Shown here: in pieces, positions 26,017-34,511 of the stretch | Layout of the letters: each line of letters opens with the position of its first letter | Numbering within the stretch: position 1 is the first letter of the stretch | Assembly: GCA_016721845.1 (NCBI GenBank) | Contig: JADKHK010000013.1 | Coordinates: 1,904,501-1,968,500 of the forward strand | DNA length: 64,000 nt | Reading direction: 5' to 3' | DNA from: Lysobacterales bacterium | Lineage (GTDB): Bacteria > Pseudomonadota > Gammaproteobacteria > Xanthomonadales > Ahniellaceae | Notes under the pieces: generated by a model | What the model was told of the DNA's origin: nothing | What the model saw: only the letters and a program-made list of their open reading frames with translations | Database searches by the model: none | Made by a program: the position numbers and the translations under genes

Positions 26017-28221
26017 TCAGTCGAAGCTGTAGGTCGCGGCCAGCGTGTACTGACGCGGTGCGCCGTAGAAGCCGGTCAGGATGCCGAGCACCGGGATGTT
26101 GTAGCCGGTGGTGCGGTATTCCTTGTCGCCCAGGTTTGAGCCCTGCAGCGAGAACGACCACGGACCCTCGCCACGCCAGACCAGACCGGCGTTGAACAGG
26201 CTGTAGCCGGACTGCGCGATCACCTCGCTCAAATCGGTGGTCGGATAGACCTTGGACTGGTAGCTGGTGGTCGCACGCGCCATCAGTTCGCCGCCGAACG
26301 CGGGCCAGGTATAGGCCAGCGTCAGCGCGCCGGAACGCTTCGGCGCATTGGTCATGTACTGCGAGTCGGCGATATCGGTGCCGCGCGACACGAACTCGTC
26401 ATAGGCCGCATCGAGCCACGCCGCGTTGCCGCTGATGCTCAGACGGTCGGTGGCGAGCCATTGCAGTTCCAGTTCCAGGCCTTGCACCGTCGCCTGGCCG
26501 GCATTGGTGAAGTCGCCGAAGAACGAATCGTCGGTGCCGTCGCCATTCGAGTCGTAGGCACTGAACACCGACAACTGGATGTCCTCGTACTTGTTGTGGA
26601 ACAGCGCGGCATTGAGGAACAACGAGTCGTCGTTGAACGACTTCTTGGTGCCGATCTCGAAACTGGTCACCGACTCGTCGTCGAACGGCAGCGCCGACGC
26701 CGGTACCGCCGTGGCATTGGCGCGGATGTTGAAGCCGCCGCTCTTGAAGCCGCGGCTGATCAGGCCGTAGACGAGGGTGTCGTCATCGAGCTGCCAGTCG
26801 AGCGAAACCTTGGGCGACAGGTTCTTGAAATCGACCGAATCGGTGAAGTCCGACGGCGTCGCGATCACCGTGGTGAACTGGGCGTTCGAGAAGAACTGGT
26901 TGAGCACGTCGGCGCTCTTGGTTTCGTCGGTCCAGCGCAGGCCGGCGGTGACCGACAGCGTGTCGCTGATCGGGAACGTGCCTTCGCCGTACAGCGCGAC
27001 GGACTCGGTGTCGACGGTACCGTTGGTGGTGCCGAACTGGACGTTGAAGAAGTTGTTGTACACGGTGCCGCCAGCTTCGCCATCGAACCAGAATGCGCCG
27101 AACACGCCACTCCAGTTGTCGCTGGCGTAGTTGAACTGGAATTCCTGGCTCAGCTGCTCGTCGGAATACAGCGCGCGCACGTCGGCGATCTTGTTCGGCA
27201 AGGTATCGAAGTCGATGCTGGTATCGGTGTCCGACTGGCGATAGGCGGTGACCGACTTGAACCACCAGCCATCGGCGAGGTTCCAGTTGATCGTCGCCGA
27301 GGCCCCGTCCATCGCGGTGTCGTTGACGTTGGACATGCCGTTGAGCACGTCGTAACGATCGTTCAGCGGCGGCGTGTGGGTCGGATCGGCCGGGTTGAAG
27401 GCATTCAGGCGCTGGGCGCCGCGCACGCCACCCTGATCATCCAGCCAGTCGGCGCTGAGGACGACGCTGACCGCGTCCGAAGGATAGAACCCGAGGGTGC
27501 CGCGCGCGACCAGGATTTCCTTGTCCGATACCGGCGCGCCGGTGCGACGGTTCTCGCCGAAGCCATCGCGATTCAGCGAGGCCAGCGAAATCCGGCCGAC
27601 CACCGCATCGGAGCCGAGTGGCAGGTTCAGGCTGGTCTTCACGTCGAGCTGCGAATGCGAACCGACTGCGACCGAGGTGGTCGAACCGAAGTCCGGCGTC
27701 AATACCTTGGTCACGTACTTGATGGCACCGCCGATGGTGTTCTTGCCGTACAGCGTGCCCTGTGGACCGCGCAGGACTTCGACGCGATCGATGTCGATGA
27801 CATCAAGCAGCGCGCCTTGCGGACGCGCGATGTACACGTCGTCGAGGTAGACGCCGACGCCCGGATCGACGCCCCAGAGCGGATCCGACTGACCCACGCC
27901 GCGGATGTACGCGGTCACGGTCGAGTTCGAACCGCGTGCGGCGTAGACGGTCAGGTTCGGCACCTGCGCATCGAGGTCACCCATGTCCTGCACGTTGAGG
28001 TTTTCCAGCGCCGTCTCGGTGAAGGCGGTCACTGCGACCGGCACTTCCTGCAAGGTCTCCTCGCGCCGGCGCGCGGTGACGGTGATCTGCTCCATGGTGG
28101 CGGTCTTGTCGGACTTGGCCTCGTCGGCGTCCTTCTTCTCGTCCTGCGCCAGGACCGGCAAGGCGGCAAACAGCGAGAACGCGATCGCCAGGGCCAGCGG
28201 TGAACGGATGTGCTTCGACAT
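26017..28221 (-). CDS. TonB-dependent outer membrane receptor
   Basis: A complete 734-residue receptor. The signal peptide ends near residue 25 (LPVLAQDEK), with a TonB-box-like MEQITVTARRREETLQEVPVAV at about 43-64. The plug (to about 180) has VDPGVGVYLDDVYIARPQG and VEVLRGPQGTLYGKNTIGGAI. The barrel ends in QYTLAATYSFD with the terminal aromatic two residues from the end. This is the Caulobacter-type TonB receptor class used for many carbohydrates and hydrophobic nutrients, not obviously a siderophore receptor. It is followed by an esterase lipoprotein, so the pair may import and process a lipid- or ester-type compound; that link is inference. Confidence 0.93.
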   Translation of the reverse strand: MSKHIRSPLALAIAFSLFAALPVLAQDEKKDADEAKSDKTATMEQITVTARRREETLQEVPVAVTAFTETALENLNVQDMGDLDAQVPNLTVYAARGSNSTVTAYIRGVGQSDPLWGVDPGVGVYLDDVYIARPQGALLDVIDIDRVEVLRGPQGTLYGKNTIGGAIKYVTKVLTPDFGSTTSVAVGSHSQLDVKTSLNLPLGSDAVVGRISLASLNRDGFGENRRTGAPVSDKEILVARGTLGFYPSDAVSVVLSADWLDDQGGVRGAQRLNAFNPADPTHTPPLNDRYDVLNGMSNVNDTAMDGASATINWNLADGWWFKSVTAYRQSDTDTSIDFDTLPNKIADVRALYSDEQLSQEFQFNYASDNWSGVFGAFWFDGEAGGTVYNNFFNVQFGTTNGTVDTESVALYGEGTFPISDTLSVTAGLRWTDETKSADVLNQFFSNAQFTTVIATPSDFTDSVDFKNLSPKVSLDWQLDDDTLVYGLISRGFKSGGFNIRANATAVPASALPFDDESVTSFEIGTKKSFNDDSLFLNAALFHNKYEDIQLSVFSAYDSNGDGTDDSFFGDFTNAGQATVQGLELELQWLATDRLSISGNAAWLDAAYDEFVSRGTDIADSQYMTNAPKRSGALTLAYTWPAFGGELMARATTSYQSKVYPTTDLSEVIAQSGYSLFNAGLVWRGEGPWSFSLQGSNLGDKEYRTTGYNIPVLGILTGFYGAPRQYTLAATYSFD

Positions 28222-28322
28222 GTGGTTTCTCCCCGGCACGACATGCGCCGATCTTGGCCGCCAATGTAGAAACGGAAAGTTCACGACGCACCTGTACCTT
28301 GGTCCAGTTCGCGCCGCCGGAT

Positions 28323-29036
28323 TCAGCGGCGCACCGCCAGACGCAGGGCGGCGAGCAGGATGGCGGTCGAGACAAGCATCCAGATCAGCGCCCACCAGGT
28401 GGCAGGCAACCAGGTCAGATCGGCCATGGTTTCAGCGTCGCTGCGCACGCCGCCCTGTCGCGACAGCGCGAACACGGTGAACAGGCTGTCGTAGCCGTCG
28501 AGGATCAATTGCAGCGCAAGCACGTCGACCAGCAGATCGCGCATCGCGAGGTTCAACTTCATCGCTGCAGCTCCCAGGGCGAACGTGATCGCCAGCGCCG
28601 CCGCGACACCGAACAGGTTGCGCACGAACAGCAGGCACAACAGGCCGAACACGACACCGAGTCCGAACAGCAGGGTGCGCGAGGACAGCAGCCGCGCGTG
28701 CAACACCAGCAGTGCGCCGCCGAAGACTGCGCTCCCGATGTAGCCGGCGCTGGCGACGATCATGCGCAGGCCGCCCGCCGAATGCGCGACCCCGGACAAA
28801 TCTGGAGACACCGCGAAGCGCACAAAGTCACCGCCAGTCGCGATCGCCGCGAGTCCGTGGCTGAGCTCGTGCACGAAGGTGCCGAACACGCGGAACGGAT
28901 ACACCAGCCAGCCCAACCAAGGCACCTGCCAGAGGCCGATCAAGGCCAGTGCGAGGAAGGCCAGACCGAACCAACGCCGCCAGCCGCGATCGGCAATCAC
29001 GTGGTCGGGGCTTGATCCGGGTCCATGGGCATCCAT
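28323..29036 (-). CDS. M50-type membrane metalloprotease-like protein
   Basis: A 237-residue integral membrane protein. HELSH at 56-60 (FGTFVHELSHGLAAIATGG) gives the HExxH zinc motif with Glu57. About six helices follow (IVASAGYIGSAVFGGALLVL, LLFGLGVVFGLLCLLFV, ALIWMLVSTAILLAAL). DGYDSLFTVFAL may supply the third ligand. This is the M50B-like family common in bacteria and cyanobacteria, of unknown substrate. The ATG at 29036 lies only 27 nt from the divergent ATP-grasp gene. Confidence 0.82.
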   Translation of the reverse strand: MDAHGPGSSPDHVIADRGWRRWFGLAFLALALIGLWQVPWLGWLVYPFRVFGTFVHELSHGLAAIATGGDFVRFAVSPDLSGVAHSAGGLRMIVASAGYIGSAVFGGALLVLHARLLSSRTLLFGLGVVFGLLCLLFVRNLFGVAAALAITFALGAAAMKLNLAMRDLLVDVLALQLILDGYDSLFTVFALSRQGGVRSDAETMADLTWLPATWWALIWMLVSTAILLAALRLAVRR

Positions 29037-29063
29037 GTCGGCGTTGATAGCATAGGTCCCACC

Positions 29064-30344
29064 ATGAGTCCCGCCGCCACCCCGATCGCCGAGCGCCTGA
29101 ATCGCAATTGCCATTGCATCGGCACCGACATCGAGGCGCTGCGCGCGCGGATCGAGCATGACCTGTCCGCGCGTGGACTGGTGCGGCCGATCATCGAATC
29201 GCATCCGCACCTGTTCTCGACCCTGCCGGTATTCGTGGCACGCGCTCACACCGACGGCATGCAGCGCATCGTCGCCGCGATCGAGTCGGTGATTGCGTCG
29301 CAGTCCTGGCGCACGGCGGTGCTGGCCGACGCAGCACCGATCGCGCGTCACGATCCGCACGCGCTCGGCGTGTTCATGGGCTACGACTTCCACATCGGCG
29401 ACCAGGGTCCGCAGCTCATCGAAATCAATACCAATGCCGGCGGCGCCTACCTGAACGCGGCGCTGGGCCAGGTGCAACGCGCCTGTTGCCCGGAAGTGCG
29501 CGACTGGGTGACGACGCCGGCCGACATGCAGTCGATCGAGCAGGGCTTCGTCGCGATGTTCGCGAATGAATGGCGCCTGGCGCGCGGCGCCCGGCCGCTG
29601 CGGCGAATCGCGATCGTCGATACCGCCCCGGCCTCGCAATACCTGTATCCCGAATTCCTGCTCGCGCAGCAGGCGTTCGAGTCACGCGGCATCGCTGCGG
29701 TGATCGCCGATCCAGCAGGGTTCGCGCTGCGCAACGGGCACCTCGAATACAACGGCGAGACGATCGATCTGGTCTACAACAGACTCACCGACTTCTACTT
29801 CGACGACCCTGCGCACGCGCTGCTGCGCGAAGCCTATGTCACCGATGCCGCGGTCTTCACGCCGCACCCGCGGGCGCATGCGTTGTATGCGAACAAGCAC
29901 AACCTGGTCTTGCTGACCGATGCCGCGCTGTTGCGCCGCTGGGGTATCGACGAAGCGACCATCGCCACCCTGATCGCGGGCATTCCGCGTACCGTGCGCG
30001 TGCGCGCCGAAGACGCCGAGTCGCTGTGGGCCGATCGCAAGCACTGGTTCTTCAAGCCCGCCGGCGGTTTCGGCAGTCGTGGTGCCTATCGCGGCGACAA
30101 GCTCACGAAGAAGGTCTTCGCCGAAATCCTGGCATCGGACTACGTCGCGCAAGCGATCGCCGTTCCCGGTGAACGTCACCTCACCCCCGAACAGCCACTG
30201 AAGATCGATATCCGCAACTACGTCTACGACGGCCAGGTGCAACTCGTCGCCGCCCGTCTCTATCAGGGCCAGACCACCAACTTCCGCACCCCCGGTGGCG
30301 GCTTCGCGCCGGTCTATCACCCGCCCCGGCACGCGCCGGACTGA
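29064..30344 (+). CDS. ATP-grasp-like protein of unknown substrate
   Basis: A 426-residue cytoplasmic protein. GPQLIEINTNAGGAYLNAAL and WFFKPAGGFGSRGAYRGDKLTKKVF are the phosphate- and magnesium-binding parts typical of ATP-grasp enzymes, in an unusual order (the EINTN segment at about 120 precedes the KPAGGFGS segment at about 330), which suggests a permuted fold. LKIDIRNYVYDGQVQLVAARLYQGQTTNFRTPGGGFAPV near the end is also conserved-looking. The substrate is unknown. It may be a peptide- or polyamine-type ligase. It is divergently arranged with the M50-like gene. Confidence 0.72.
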   Translation: MSPAATPIAERLNRNCHCIGTDIEALRARIEHDLSARGLVRPIIESHPHLFSTLPVFVARAHTDGMQRIVAAIESVIASQSWRTAVLADAAPIARHDPHALGVFMGYDFHIGDQGPQLIEINTNAGGAYLNAALGQVQRACCPEVRDWVTTPADMQSIEQGFVAMFANEWRLARGARPLRRIAIVDTAPASQYLYPEFLLAQQAFESRGIAAVIADPAGFALRNGHLEYNGETIDLVYNRLTDFYFDDPAHALLREAYVTDAAVFTPHPRAHALYANKHNLVLLTDAALLRRWGIDEATIATLIAGIPRTVRVRAEDAESLWADRKHWFFKPAGGFGSRGAYRGDKLTKKVFAEILASDYVAQAIAVPGERHLTPEQPLKIDIRNYVYDGQVQLVAARLYQGQTTNFRTPGGGFAPVYHPPRHAPD

Positions 30345-30439
30345 AGGCTGCGTCGATCGGGCGGTACCTACATTGCACCTGGATGCGTGGTCGATGCATG
30401 GATCGACGCTGCGAGGCGTGGTGTCGCTATGTGTGCCGC

Positions 30440-30472
30440 CGTACCGACCGGGCGACGGGTCAAGCGCACACT
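30440..30472 (+). promoter_or_regulatory. Shared promoter element, copy 1 (30551 gene)
   Basis: CGTACCGA at 30440-30447, then 19 nt, then CACACT at 30467-30472. Read as a promoter, -35 CCGACC and -10 CACACT have a 17-nt spacer; the start codon lies 78 nt beyond the -10. One of nine equally spaced copies in the window. Confidence 0.6.
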
Positions 30473-30550
30473 GTGGCCGGCGATGGGACGCGATCCCGAA
30501 CGCCACCGCGCGCTCTGCCCAACTCCTTTCCTCGCACCGGAGACCAACCG

Positions 30551-30769
30551 ATGAACGCATTCAAGACTCTGGCCTTCGTGCTGATCACGGCCGGCGTGCT
30601 CGCACTCGCTTACGGCGGCTTCACCTACACCCGTGAAACCCACGAGACCCGCGTCGGACCGATCCATCTGTCGGTCTCCGACAACGAGCGCGTGAACATC
30701 CCGGTGTGGGCCGGCGCCTTGTCCATCATCGCCGGCGTCCTGCTGCTGGTCGTGCCGCGCAAGCGTTGA
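30551..30769 (+). CDS. Small two-helix membrane protein
   Basis: A 72-residue inner-membrane protein. TM1 is about 5-24 (TLAFVLITAGVLALAYGGF) and TM2 about 50-67 (VWAGALSIIAGVLLLVVP), joined by a loop with TRETHETRVGPIHLSV and ending in PRKR. Proteins of this pattern (TKETHxxxxGPIxLSVxDxExVNIP) are widespread in proteobacteria and lack an assigned function. The start at 30551 fits the family. It heads a run of small stress-type genes and has its own copy of the shared promoter element. Confidence 0.8.
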   Translation: MNAFKTLAFVLITAGVLALAYGGFTYTRETHETRVGPIHLSVSDNERVNIPVWAGALSIIAGVLLLVVPRKR

Positions 30770-30796
30770 TCGCCTTCGCGCCACTGCGTTCGCTGG

Positions 30797-30829
30797 CGTA
30801 CAGATCGCTGCGCATGCGGCGACTAGGGT
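30797..30829 (+). promoter_or_regulatory. Shared promoter element, copy 2 (yqjD-like operon)
   Basis: CGTACAGA at 30797-30804, 19 nt, then TAGGGT at 30824-30829. This is the only copy with A instead of C at the sixth position. The predicted leader to the ATG at 30909 is about 73 nt. Confidence 0.6.
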
Positions 30830-30908
30830 GAACGTCCTCCGCTGCTCTCTTGCAGCCCCTGGTCGCAGCGCCGTGCGCGAGCCACCCCACACCACCGGAG
30901 ATCGCCCC

Positions 30909-31250
30909 ATGAACGCCAAGCCCCTCACCAGCGAAACCGCCCGCGCCGCCGCCAACAGCGGCCGCCAGAACCTCTCGCGCGAATTCCACGACCTCGTCGC
31001 CGACATCGAGGACTTGGTCAAGCAGACCGCATCGCTCAGCGGCGAAGAGCTCAACCTCGCGCGCGCCCGCCTCGCCGAGCTGATTGCATCCGCCAAGACC
31101 TCGGCCGAAGACATGGGCAGCGCCGTTGCCCAGCGCGCCCGCCGCTCGGCCGCGGCCACCAACGAATATGTGCACGAGCAACCGTGGAAGGCGATCGGCA
31201 TCGCCGCCACCGTCGGCCTGCTGTTGGGCGTCGTGCTCGCGCGTCGCTGA
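30909..31250 (+). CDS. DUF883 family protein (YqjD/ElaB-like)
   Basis: A 113-residue C-tail-anchored membrane protein. An amphipathic helical region (about 20-85, FHDLVADIEDLVKQTASLSG and LARARLAELIASAKTSAEDMG) precedes the conserved EQPWKAIGIAATVGLLLGVVLARR anchor. E. coli YqjD and ElaB sit in the inner membrane, bind ribosomes in stationary phase and are RpoS-controlled. It is the first gene of a yqjD-yqjE-yqjK-like cluster. Confidence 0.88.
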   Translation: MNAKPLTSETARAAANSGRQNLSREFHDLVADIEDLVKQTASLSGEELNLARARLAELIASAKTSAEDMGSAVAQRARRSAAATNEYVHEQPWKAIGIAATVGLLLGVVLARR

Positions 31251-31286
31251 GCGCCGGCCGATAGCGACTGGCAACGAGCCGCCGCG

Positions 31287-31727
31287 ATGTCTGAACCCAA
31301 GCCCTCGAGTACCCGCGATGATTTCACGCCGGACCACGCGGCCGGGGCCATCCGGCTGCTGCGTGGCCTGAACCGGCTGCGCCGAGCCGGCGGTGCCTTG
31401 CTCACGCAGGCGTCGTTGCATGGCCAACTGGCGCGCATCGAGTGGCAGCAGGAAAAGCAGCGTCTCGGCGCGCTGCTGTTCACGCTGATCCTCGGCACCG
31501 CCAGCCTGCTCTGCGTGATGCTGTTCAGCGGACTGCTGGTGCTAGTGCTCAGCTGGGCCACGCCGTACCGGGTGGTCGCGCTGGTCGCGGTGATCATCGT
31601 CTACACGATCGCCACCCTGCTCGCGTGGCGCAAGCTATGCGCACTGGTGGCGCTCGGTGCCGACAGCTTTGCAGCGACCCGCGAGGAACTGGCATCCGAT
31701 CTCGCCGAGCTCCGGAGCGCGCTGTGA
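31287..31727 (+). CDS. Phage-holin-like membrane protein (YqjE family)
   Basis: A 146-residue inner-membrane protein with two central helices (about 72-95, LFTLILGTASLLCVMLFSGLLVL, and about 100-122, VVALVAVIIVYTIATLLAW). Flanking regions are charged and helical (LARIEWQQEKQRLG, FAATREELASDLAELRSAL). This is the DUF1469/YqjE pattern. It follows the DUF883 gene by 36 nt and overlaps the next gene by 4 nt, as in the enteric yqjDEK cluster. Confidence 0.83.
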   Translation: MSEPKPSSTRDDFTPDHAAGAIRLLRGLNRLRRAGGALLTQASLHGQLARIEWQQEKQRLGALLFTLILGTASLLCVMLFSGLLVLVLSWATPYRVVALVAVIIVYTIATLLAWRKLCALVALGADSFAATREELASDLAELRSAL

Positions 31728-32002
31728 ACACGACGCCGAACCTGCACGACCAACGTTCGCTGCTGCGCGCACAACTGCTGCTGCAGCGCGGCCTCATCCA
31801 CGAACGCCTGCATCCCGCACCAGCGCCGACGGCCGGATTTCCGCGCAGCCGCAGCATGCGCCTGCTCACGCAACATCCGCAGCTGGCGCTCGGCATCGCA
31901 GCCGCCGCAGCCACGCTGCTGGTCCGGCCACAACTGCTGAAGCACGCCTCGCTGTTACTCGGCGCCGCCCGCATCGCACGCATTGCGTTGCTCGCGCGCT
32001 GA
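31724..32002 (+). CDS. YqjK-like protein
   Basis: A 92-residue basic protein beginning at GTG 31724, overlapping the yqjE-like stop by 4 nt. RSLLRAQLLLQRGLIHERL and HPQLALGIAAAAATLLVRPQLL are visible; the latter is a single likely membrane segment. Position and features match the third gene of yqjD-yqjE-yqjK clusters, although sequence identity to YqjK cannot be judged here. Confidence 0.65.
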   Translation: MNTTPNLHDQRSLLRAQLLLQRGLIHERLHPAPAPTAGFPRSRSMRLLTQHPQLALGIAAAAATLLVRPQLLKHASLLLGAARIARIALLAR

Positions 32003-32019
32003 GCGCGAGCGTTCGTTGC

Positions 32020-32052
32020 CGCACCGACCGCGCTCACCGTTGCCGGCAAGCT
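32020..32052 (+). promoter_or_regulatory. Shared promoter element, copy 3 (delta-60 repeat gene)
   Basis: CGCACCGA at 32020-32027, 19 nt, then CAAGCT at 32047-32052. It is preceded by TTGC, as are copies 4 and 8. The predicted leader to 32128 is about 69 nt. Confidence 0.6.
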
Positions 32053-32127
32053 GTCGGGCATGGGTGCGAGCCGTATCGGGCGCGCCGCTCGGCGCAACAG
32101 CAACTTCCTGCAGGACATCGAAACATC

Positions 32128-34404
32128 ATGAACCGTTTTCCTGAATTCGTCCGCGCCGCCCTGCGTCGCTTCGTAACGGTGTCGGCCCTGGCGACACTCG
32201 CGCTGCCGACGCTGGTCTGCGCGCAGCTGCCGGACCCGCTGCCGACGCCCAACATCGACCTGTGGACGAATGGCTCGGTCACGGCGATCGCGCGTGCGGC
32301 CGATGGCAGTGTCGTCTTCGGCGGCTACTTCCTCGCCGTGAACGGCGTCAAGCGGAACCATATCGCCCGCCTGCTGCCGAACGGCACGCTGGATCCGGAC
32401 TGGAATCCGATGGCGAACAGCTCGATCCATGCCATCGCAATCGACAGCGATGGCGCGATCTTCGTCGGCGGCTTCTTCACCGAGATCGGCGGTCTTCCGC
32501 GCGAACGCATCGCCAAGCTGTCGGCGAGCGGCAATGGGCTCGCCGATCCCGACTGGAATCCGGGTGCGAACGCCTCGGTCGAAGCACTCGCGCTTGATGG
32601 CAAAGGCACAATTTACGTCGGCGGCACCTTCACGATGATCGCCGGCGAAGCACGCGGCCGATTGGCCAAGCTGGCCACCTCTGGACCGGCGCTGGTCGAT
32701 CCACTCTGGGACCCGAATGTCGGAGGCAACGTGCTCGCACTCGCCCATGACGCCGTGGCGGATGCGCTGTTCGTATCCGGCGATTTCAGTGCGGTCTCTG
32801 CGACGCCGCGCGCTTCGCTCGCCAAGGTCGCCGCCAGCGGCCTCGGCAACGTCGCCCTCGACTGGAATCCGGGCAGCGACGGCATCGTGACCAGCCTGCA
32901 GCTTGACGGTCTCGGCAGCTTGTATGCCGGTGGCAGCTTCGGCAGTTTCGCGAGCCAGCCGCACCTGCGTCTCGCCCGCGTCGACACGATCACCGGCGTC
33001 GGCGATGCGGCATGGTCGCCATCGATCAACGGTGGCGATGTGTACTCGATCGCGCTTGATGGCAGTCACATCTACGTCGGCGGATCGTTTACCGAGGTCA
33101 CCGGCGTCCTGCAGCCGCGGCTGGCGCGGGTATCGACGGTCGATGGCACCGCCGACACCAGCTTTGACCCGCAGCTGAACGCAGCGGTCCATCGCGTCGC
33201 CCGCTTCGGCAACGGCATCGTCTACCTCGGCGGCACCCAGCTCACCGACATCAATGACGAGGTCCGCCTCGGCTTCGCGCTGCTCGACGCCAGCGGCAGC
33301 GTGCTCGCCGCGATCGATGTCCTGCACCCGGGCTCGGTCTACGCGCTGACGCGCCTGCCTGGAAATGGCGGCATGCTGGTCGGCGGCAATTTCTATTTCG
33401 CCAACGCCAGTTCGCGCCGCAACCTGCTCAAGCTCGACAGCAACGGCTTGCTCGATCCGACCTGGATTCCGCGCACCGACGGCGCGGTATTCGGATTGAC
33501 GCTCGATGCACCGGGCAGCGCGGTCTACGCGACCGGCGCATTCTTGAACGTCAATGGCGTGTCGCGACCGAGCCTCGCGAAGATCGCCACGGGCGATGTC
33601 GGCGCAATCGACGCCGGCTGGAATCCGGCGCCCGGCGGCGGTGTCGAGACGGTCGCCGTGGCCGCCGATGGCGCAGTCTTCGTGGGCGGTTCGTTCACAC
33701 AGATCGCCGGCTTCGCGCGCGACCGCATCGCCCGGGTCTCGGCGCAGACGGCACTGCTCGATACCAGCTGGAACGCGGCCGGCGCGGACGGCCCGGTCAA
33801 GACACTCGGCATCGCCCCCGATGGCAGCCTGTTCGCGAGCGGCCCGTTCTCCACGATCAATGGCGCGGCCCGCGAAGGTTTCGCCAGGATCGACCCACTG
33901 TCCGGCGTCGTCAACGCAGCGTGGAGCGCCGATCTCGACAGCACGCGCTTCGCGCGCAGCATGGTGTTTGCGAACGATGCGATCTACATCGGCGGCGGCT
34001 TCACCACCGTGGCCGGAGTGCCGAGGACGAGTCTGGCGAAGGTCAGCATCGCGAGCCCGGCGGTCGTCGACCCGGTCTGGAATCCGCTCCCCGACGCCGA
34101 AGTCGAAGTGCTGGTGCTGGGTGCCGACGACCGCCTTTTTGTCGCGGGCGGCTTCACCATGATCGATGGACAGAACCGGCAGTACGTCGCCAAGCTGTCG
34201 ACGCTCGACAGCGGCACGCTCGACAGCACCTGGGCGCCGACGATCCCTGGCTCCTATGTCGGCGCCATGGCGCTCGACGCCACCGGAAACCTGGTCATCG
34301 GCGGCTACTTCCAGCACGTCGGAACTCAGCCGCGCCAGAGCATCGCCGCATTGCCGCAGGTGGTGCCGCCGCCGATCGCGCTGTTCAGCGACAGCTTCGA
34401 ATAG
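32128..34404 (+). CDS. Secreted delta-60-repeat beta-propeller protein with FSDSFE tail
   Basis: A 758-residue exported protein; the signal peptide ends near residue 32 (LPTLVCAQL). It is built of about 14 repeats of 50-55 residues with the consensus (Y/F)VGGxFTxxxGxxRxxxAKL...DxxWNP, for example FVGGFFTEIGGLPRERIAKL and YVGGTFTMIAGEARGRLAKL. This is the delta-60 repeat type, predicted to form beta-propellers. It ends IALFSDSFE. No catalytic motif was seen; a binding or surface role is likely. The ATG at 32128 follows a copy of the shared promoter element. Confidence 0.85.
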   Translation: MNRFPEFVRAALRRFVTVSALATLALPTLVCAQLPDPLPTPNIDLWTNGSVTAIARAADGSVVFGGYFLAVNGVKRNHIARLLPNGTLDPDWNPMANSSIHAIAIDSDGAIFVGGFFTEIGGLPRERIAKLSASGNGLADPDWNPGANASVEALALDGKGTIYVGGTFTMIAGEARGRLAKLATSGPALVDPLWDPNVGGNVLALAHDAVADALFVSGDFSAVSATPRASLAKVAASGLGNVALDWNPGSDGIVTSLQLDGLGSLYAGGSFGSFASQPHLRLARVDTITGVGDAAWSPSINGGDVYSIALDGSHIYVGGSFTEVTGVLQPRLARVSTVDGTADTSFDPQLNAAVHRVARFGNGIVYLGGTQLTDINDEVRLGFALLDASGSVLAAIDVLHPGSVYALTRLPGNGGMLVGGNFYFANASSRRNLLKLDSNGLLDPTWIPRTDGAVFGLTLDAPGSAVYATGAFLNVNGVSRPSLAKIATGDVGAIDAGWNPAPGGGVETVAVAADGAVFVGGSFTQIAGFARDRIARVSAQTALLDTSWNAAGADGPVKTLGIAPDGSLFASGPFSTINGAAREGFARIDPLSGVVNAAWSADLDSTRFARSMVFANDAIYIGGGFTTVAGVPRTSLAKVSIASPAVVDPVWNPLPDAEVEVLVLGADDRLFVAGGFTMIDGQNRQYVAKLSTLDSGTLDSTWAPTIPGSYVGAMALDATGNLVIGGYFQHVGTQPRQSIAALPQVVPPPIALFSDSFE

Positions 34405-34455
34405 GACTGCGGGCGGAAACACCGCTGGTGGCGCCTGCCCGCCTGTGTGTGTTGC

Positions 34456-34488
34456 CGCACCGAGCGCACCGCGTCCGCCGGCCACACT
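34456..34488 (+). promoter_or_regulatory. Shared promoter element, copy 4 (ice-binding-like gene)
   Basis: CGCACCGA at 34456-34463, 19 nt, then CACACT at 34483-34488, preceded by TGTGTGTTGC as in copy 8. The predicted leader is short, about 17 nt. Confidence 0.6.
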
Positions 34489-34511
34489 CCACTTACACCA
34501 GAAGGACGTCC

